64,000 nucleotides of DNA from Oncomelania hupensis (Eukaryota > Mollusca > Gastropoda > Littorinimorpha > Pomatiopsidae): positions 31,347,811 through 31,411,810 of the forward strand of contig CM072523.1 of assembly GCA_036898135.1 (NCBI GenBank). The letters run 5' to 3'. Positions within the stretch are counted from its first letter, which is position 1. Each line of letters begins with the position of its first letter. Made by a program: the position numbers and the translations under genes. Positions 58,268 to 64,000 of the stretch are shown piece after piece. The notes beneath the pieces are model-generated. The model was not told the DNA's origin. It saw nothing but the letters and a program-made list of their open reading frames with translations, and ran no database searches.

Positions 58268-61219
58268 CCAGCAACGGTTGTCGTGAAGATCGTAGTCCAC
58301 CTCTCTTCTGGGGTTGTTTGGGTAAACCCACCCGTACTTCTCGAAACTCTCTACCTCTTTCTTCTCGTACCCGTAGGATGCCACCCGGCAGTCGGCATAG
58401 TGATGGCCGCCGTACTGTCGTTGGTGGTGTTGCTGGTCGTGATCGTGGTCGTGGTGGTATAAACGGGGGTCAAAAGTGCGATAGGCGCGTCTGGTGCTGG
58501 CGTCAGAGCGTGGCGAAATGCTGCGGTCAGAACTGCGGCTGGACCTGCGATGATGAGGACTGTCGATGCCGCTGGAAAAGCGGTGGGGATCAGCGAAGGA
58601 CTGGGCATTGTGGACGTGCTGGTGAGCGTGAAGGAAGCGTGACTTTTCCGGGGTGGAATACTGACGGACGGAGGCCAGCTGCTGCCTCTTCTCTTGCTGT
58701 CGGATTCGGTCGAAACTTGCATAGTGAGACAGACTGGTGCTTGCATCGGGACAGACGGTTGCATAGTGAACTGGAAAGCGCTGCGGGCTAGCGGACGACC
58801 TGCGACGACGATCATCCGGCGACGACGACGAAGAATGTGCGGAAGACAAGCGAGTACGGAAGGCTTTATTCTTTTGCTGGTAGATGTCCCTCTCTGACGT
58901 CGCTTGTCGAAAATGTTTATCGAGAAAGTGTTTGTCGGGAGAGATCGGAACATGAAAACTGCCGCTCCTCTCCTTCAGAAAGATGTCCCTGTCGGACATA
59001 GATGTTCGACGAATGTGTTCCAGGTGCTCCAAGCGTTCTAAATACTCCAGTTGCTCTAAACGTTCCAGACGATGCAACAATTCCACGCGGTTCTCGGGTG
59101 ACAGAGACTGCTTGCGGAAAACGATGTCCCGTTCACGTTTCAAACTGTAGGTGCTTGATCGCCTTGGACTAGGGCTGTGAAAGACTGGATCAGGGGAAGA
59201 AGAGGCGTGTCTTCTTTTCTCATGCCTGTTTGCACCTGCACCGGAGGAATTGGACTCGAAGCGGATATGCTTGTCCTTCTTTAAGTGAAGGTCTTTTTCT
59301 GAAGCTGAGTACTGATGCCTTAGAACGCTCATCAGTTTAGGCGTCTCGCCATTTAAGCCCGTCAGTTTCTCAGGGGAGCCAGACAAGAACCGAATATGTC
59401 TCTCGCTGTCGTGTTTCGCTCGCTTGAAGATGTCTTTATCTGAGAAGGAAAACGGTCTGGAGAGACGATGCAGGTTCTTCAGTGCTCTGTTTCTAAAGTG
59501 AGACCTTCCTGGTCTACTCTTGTGGCCTTTCCTCTCTTCTCCAGGTGGTGTCAATTCCTGGGACTTGTTACGTTGTTTAGAACCGCGAAACAGCCGGGAA
59601 AATAACCCAGGGCTTCTGGACCTCCTTCTTCTCATGCTCCTCTCTGTGGAAGACGTTGACGGAGATCTAGATTCGTGATGGAAGGAATGCCTTCGTTCCG
59701 CTGGGACATCCACCGTCTCTTGGCTAGAGCATAAGGATATTACAGACTGGTGCAGCTGGTCAGAGCTGCCTTTCACTAAATCCACTCTGTCCTCGGTGCT
59801 CACAGTCGTGTCTTCGTCGTGCGGAGAATTCAACGTCTCCAGCGAAGACCCCGTTTGGGATTTATGGGCGGAACGTCTCCCTTTATCCAAAGCAGGAGAT
59901 CTCAAATCCTGTTTAGAAGAATGTTTCTTGTGTTTCTTCTTACGAGAGCTGGCACTGGCATCACTCACACACACATTTTTCAAGGAAGAATGTTTAGGGC
60001 TACATACAACGCACGAATCCACGTGTTTTATATGATTTCCAACAGTGTGTTTTGCCTTTGGGGAATTCTTGTGACTTGCAGCGTGTTCGTCACTCACAGG
60101 TGTAACGATATTATTGTTGTTAGCTGACGCTCGATGTGGAGAAACACAATTTCCCGTAACACGACTGTGATTTTCCACCGCATCTTGTTGAACGTCGGAC
60201 GATCCTGTTCGATGGTCTTTATCCTTGCCTTTGGGGGCAAGATCAGAGTCAGGGCTTTCTGCAGAAAGCACTTTCTCTCTGGAAGCAGGATCATCTTCAA
60301 TACCAGAGTCTTTCTCTCTAGATGGTGAATCAATTTCGACCGGAAGACAAGTCGCTTCTTTGTGTTTTTGATGTGATTTCTCTTTGCTCTTCGTTGAGTG
60401 ATAGGCGTGACTCGGACTAGAACGAGATGCGCTCTTCTTGGGTGAGGGTTTCAAAGATTTCAAAGGGGTTTGTGGGGGACTGCTGAAGGGAAGGTCCTGA
60501 GAGTCGGGAGAAGAGCAGACGCTTTTGAAGGACGCACTATCTGGTGACGGAGTTTCCAGATCCTGTTCTGGAGAAGCGAGGGTGGGGACTAGGTTCAGGT
60601 TCTCAAACCCAACTGCCAGGAACGAGGGCTGTTTCGGGTTCGAGTCCTTCATTTTGGCAGCTTTGATATTCAGACACTCGGAGTCTTCCGGACTGACCGT
60701 GTATTCTCCGCCCTTCATGTCACGAAGGAGAGAATCGTCACTGGAGTCACTGATTTCATTGAGGTTGGTAGAGGACAAAACAGACGGAGACGACACATAC
60801 GCTTCGTTGCTACTTCGTCCATTTAACTCTGAAGAAGCGGTCTCTGAATTACTGTCAGTTCTTCTTGTACTAAACTTCTCAACATCTCTTTCACATACTT
60901 CACGATCGCAACATTGTAAAGTGTTGCTGGTGAATGTCTTGGAGCATTGGTCGACGTAGTTTACAGTTTCAGCAAAGACCTGATCAGGGCATGTTTTCAC
61001 ACCGGCATTCTCACATTCGTCGTTAGCCTTCCTTTCACTAAACGCACCTCCCTCTTCCCACGAGTGGAGAGGGAGACGAGGAAACGGAACACTTTCAGCG
61101 CCGCTCTCATGTGAATCAGAGACCGAGTTGTGGTAAAACTTCAAAATAGATCTGGGATTGGTATCGTCCGCAGCAAACACTTTGTAACCACCTTTGTCCT
61201 TCTTCACTCTATAAGTCAT
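58268..61219 (-). CDS. Large 5' coding exon: Ser/Arg/Lys-rich protein with internal repeats
   Basis: 984 codons are open from ATG 61219 (A at -3) to a donor TGG|GTAGGT at 58268/58267; TAG|GTAACA at 58264/58263 is an alternative. An in-frame TGA at 61303-61301 lies upstream with no ATG between, which supports this start. The N-terminus is MTYRVKKDKGGYKVF. Residues ~100-570 are Ser/Pro/Lys-rich with KKKHKKHSSK-type clusters. Residues ~570-800 hold five spaced repeats (SDKDIF ~592, SEKDLH ~638, RERDIV ~692, SDRDIF ~740, SERDIY ~773), each followed by an SPE/SPD motif. Residues ~712-738 form a Leu-Glu-rich helix (LERLEQLEYLERLEHLEHI). A His/Asp/Gln-rich stretch is at ~919-940. No signal peptide or membrane segment. 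Family not recognised; probably a disordered cytoplasmic or nuclear protein. Confidence 0.85.
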
Positions 61220-61310
61220 TGTCAAAAGCTCCGTAGTTTGACTTTCATTTTTACATAGCACTATAAAACAATTATAGAAGCGTTGCTCGTGCTGTAATCT
61301 TCAGAGCTTA
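61220..61310 (-). promoter_or_regulatory. 5' UTR or upstream intron border of the large exon
   Basis: On the minus strand the in-frame TGA at 61303 precedes the ATG. ataattgttttatag just upstream (ending near 61263) could serve as a splice acceptor, so the ATG may be in exon 2. No TATA box is obvious. Confidence 0.4.
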
Positions 61311-62090
61311 TTGATTATCGATTTGTTGTAAACACGAAAGAGATTATCAAATTAGTCATATGTAATGCAGTGTATATGAATGTACTCAAACAACAAAACA
61401 GCTCTGGTATGTGTAAAGTTGTTCCTTCCCAATATCAAACATGGCAGTTTAGAAGCGGTAGTTAACACCGACTCAAAAAACTCAGCACACTAATTTGTGA
61501 CGTATTCTTTCCCTCTTACGTCATAATCTATTGCCTAGCCTATTCACATTCCCATTTAAAAAAATGGTTGCTTCGGAATTTCCTACAAATTCTTGTTGGT
61601 ACTAGATCTACTATGCACACAAGACACTGCCTCCAGCAACAGTCATCAGTGCAGTTCCATTCAAGCAATCATGCCATGTTTGGAACACTGCGCACTTTTG
61701 AAACAAAAAGCATTTGTCTTTGAAGTGTTCAAAATCTACACAAGAAAAGGTTGATTCACCCCATGGTGGTAACATTTGATATTGAATGTACACTTCTTGA
61801 AAATGCACCACACCCTCAGCGCTCACAATTTGTCACTGATGAAGAGTTTGTGTGGTCACATACGAATAATGGTGACTCACCATGCGCCATCATGATGTCA
61901 ATGTAAATAGTGAAAACTACACATCGAGAGAAGTTTCAACAAGCATAATTATATTGGCGTTCTGCAAAAACGAAAACGCGTGCCTATGAATTATTGCACA
62001 AAACTTTAATCACAGTGTTGCAAGAAAACTCGACAAAAGCTACTTGCGATCTCAGTTAATATCTTTCAATGCTTACTTTATTAGGCTATC
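61311..62090. other. Upstream flank, no recognised gene
   Basis: AT-rich, with small frames only. It could hold the promoter or first intron of the large-exon gene, but no motif decides it. Confidence 0.4.
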
Positions 62091-62402
62091 CAGTTATCCA
62101 GACATGAAGCAGAACATTGTTGCTTACTTTGAGTTTTGGCATTCAGACAGGAAGGTAGTACTGACCAATTTAATACAACTCAACATCCACCACCAAGCAA
62201 AAACCAAGATAGAATTTTAAACACCATTCAACATCCTTGATAGAACGAACATTGAGGTTTAACGTCTACACCCACCATTGGCGATATCATGGCAGACGGG
62301 GATAACCATCCCAGGGAAAGAGGGGTAGGGACCTAAATCAACACTGAACCACAAGAGCAATCATACTGCTAAAATGGACAGTGAAAATGGCCACATTTTA
62401 TA

Positions 62403-62478
62403 TCGCCCACCACGGGATTCGAACCTGGGTCATCGGTGTTCCAGGCGAACGCTCTACCACTTGAGCTACGGCGGTGGG
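62403..62478 (-). repeat. tRNA-like SINE head
   Basis: Minus strand: tcccaccgccgtagctcaag, tggtagagcgttcgcctgg, then box B caggttcgaatcccg and tggtgggcga. Six of seven acceptor pairs form (CCCACC with GGTGGG), but four extra bases precede the D arm, so it is tRNA-derived and unlikely to be a working tRNA. Confidence 0.6.
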
Positions 62479-62913
62479 ACATAGCAAAACAGGACTTTAA
62501 ATACTGTTCAACCTCCTTGACCAAGTCATCACTTTTGATACTGCTCAACACCTACCACCTAAGCAGACAAATGTTATGTTTAGAAAAACTACAAGACTGC
62601 AGCCTAGTTCATTCAGGCGTCTTTCATGCTTTTGAAAATCAGTCCCTTGATTTTCGCCATGCCCCATGAACTCCAGTCCCTTCTTTTTGGGCGAGATATC
62701 TTTATTACTTGAGTTCTACACCAACGTTTTGTCTCCCTAACAAGACAAGACAGCACTAAGGATACTGCTCAACATCCGCGATCTAGCAAAGCAAGACAGA
62801 CCTTTAAATACCACTCAGCTAGCATCCTATCCAGTATAATTATATTGAGCAAAACCATCCAGCACCTGAGATACGGCTCAACCACCATACCTAGCAAAGC
62901 AAGTCAGCACTTC

Positions 62914-63136
62914 ACATGGTGCTGTTGTTGTTGTTGTTTGTAGATTATAGTCACACGACACTTTCGCATATAGGTGACTACTGGACCGATTTATACTGAC
63001 ACCAGCGGGCCAGTTGTTGGTAAAGGGGAAAATAATATGATCACACGTTGACCAATCCGGGATTCGAACCAGCGACCTTTCGATTACTAGCAAGACGCTC
63101 TTACCAACTGAGCTACCCGGCCCCATACATGCTGCT
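62914..63136 (-). repeat. SINE family A, full copy with target-site duplication
   Basis: Near-identical to the copy at 48691-48885 from the tRNA-like head (ends at about 63124) to the gttgtt-type tail (62924). acatggtgct at 62914-62923 and acatgctgct at 63127-63136 form a 10-bp duplication with one mismatch. It was inserted into the degenerate 37-45 bp repeat. Confidence 0.93.
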
Positions 63137-63290
63137 CAACAACATTCACGACTTAACCAGACAAAATCAGCGCCTGTTTAGCATTATGATGCAAGTTAAG
63201 TCAGGACTAGACATAGACAATGCTCAACATTCTAACACATCAGCCCATTCCATACTGCTCAACAGCGGCACGTGTTTGTGTCAATGATTG

Positions 63291-63483
63291 CACGTGCTGT
63301 TTGTTGTTGGCTGAACATGGCACATTTATGTGGGTCGCTACTCTGATATGATCCGCCAACACAAGTCACTACACTAGGGACTACTTAACGTAACATCCAC
63401 GACACTAAATTAGTAAATATAGGAACCAACACTGCACTGACAACGACCTGTGTTGTCTACAAGTGGTAGAACGGGACTACTAA
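63291..63483. other. No recognised feature
   Basis: Unique-looking spacer. Confidence 0.4.
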
Positions 63484-63575
63484 AATGCATAGTAGTAGTA
63501 CAATGTAGTAGTAGTAGTCGTAGTAGTAGTAGTAGCAGCAGTAGTAATGGTAGTAGTAGTGGTGGTGGTAGTAGT
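63484..63575. repeat. GTA/GTG trinucleotide array
   Basis: gtagtagtagtagt with gca and ggt variants, abutting the 5' end of the dispersed element. Confidence 0.92.
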
Positions 63576-64000
63576 CCCCCGTTGGGGTGCCGGGGGTTTC
63601 AGTATAAATAGTATCCCCACTTTCTGGAAATTTAGTGCTTTAAATTCCCACTGTCGCTGTCTTTCTCAGTTGCTCTTTCTCATTCCTGCTCTGTTCTATC
63701 AATCTGCTATACTATCTTCTTCTTCGCTAGACCAGTAAGACCAGTAACCTACCTTTTTTCTTGAAAACTCTTCCGGGACAAGTGTTTGTTTGTGTATGAG
63801 GTCTGTTGGATCAGCTTGGGAATATTGGACGCTTTCTGCCAGGTGGTCACTAGGGCTTCCTATGATGTTATTATTTAGCAATGTAGGCATTTTATATGTA
63901 TGTGTTTTGTTGATAATTTATAATGATGTTTGTATTCTATTTTGTTTTTGTAAACGGGGGTTCGATAAATTAGAGTACAGCCTCAGCGTCCCCTGCGTGG
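63576..64000 (+). mobile_element. ~580-bp dispersed element, copy 3, cut by window end
   Basis: Plus strand: hairpin cccccgttggggtgccgggg, cagtataaatagtatcccca, then the central block, matching the minus strand of 57792 down to about 57370. The 3' part lies beyond the window. Confidence 0.9.

Larger units (their letters stand above)
62091..63290. repeat. Degenerate 37-45 bp tandem repeat, interrupted by SINEs
   Basis: atactgctcaacatccacga, then tctagcaaagcaagacagca and ctttaa, is the rough unit. Copies occur near 62172, 62218, 62502, 62538, 62761, 62810, 62871, 63130 and 63250. Two SINE-type insertions interrupt it (62403-62478 and 62924-63126). Confidence 0.6.

Noticed and set aside
58318..58953. 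Frames of 157 and 200 codons opposite or offset to the large exon
   Set aside because: Shadows of the real minus-strand reading frame, whose repeats and composition are protein-like.
62403..62478. Functional tRNA gene
   Set aside because: Good boxes and six acceptor pairs, but four extra bases before the D arm and a poor anticodon stem; fits a SINE head better.

Overview
This 64 kb window comes from a repeat-rich animal nuclear genome. It holds spliced coding exons with GT..AG borders, several tRNA-derived SINE families, non-LTR retrotransposons with endonuclease, reverse transcriptase (RT) and RNase H domains, MITE-like inverted-repeat elements, and a very dense load of CT/GA, GAA, AAT, GATA and CA microsatellites. 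There are no operons, Shine-Dalgarno starts or bacterial genes. A lophotrochozoan, most likely a marine mollusc, fits best; that is inference from repeat style and not a proven assignment.

Protein-coding content is small and lies on the minus strand. Two short phase-0 exons at 14776-14853 and 13368-13454 encode the second L27 domain of a CASK/Lin-2 type MAGUK scaffold. A 667-nt open exon-like segment at 16817-17483 ends in the same phase and may belong to the same gene, but its product is not recognised. At 58268-61219 a 2.95 kb exon encodes 984 residues of a Ser/Arg/Lys-rich, probably disordered protein with five copies of a short S-D/E-K/R-D-I/L repeat. Its ATG follows an in-frame stop and it ends at a splice donor; the family is not recognised.

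The rest is repeats. 0-8 kb: AAT satellite, 21-bp minisatellite, a 257-bp MITE, SINEs and a decayed RNase H LINE. 8-31 kb: GA and GAA arrays around the CASK-like exons, a GATA palindrome, a 36-bp minisatellite and a MITE with subterminal repeats. 31-42 kb: degenerate satellites, a duplicated SINE inside CT arrays, and a second RNase H LINE on the minus strand. 43.7-47 kb: a composite tandem array whose six junctions share the 3' module of a dispersed tRNA-SINE. 50-54.8 kb: a nearly complete CR1-like LINE with an esterase ORF1. 55.7-57.8 and 63.6-64 kb: LINE 3' ends and copies of an unclassified ~580-bp element with a GC hairpin and a TATA-like box at one end and a hairpin plus pentanucleotide tail at the other.

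The strongest leads for something undescribed are the composite array (43.73-46.99 kb), the ~580-bp element, the two MITE-like elements that carry telomere-like motifs, and the internally repeated 984-residue exon.
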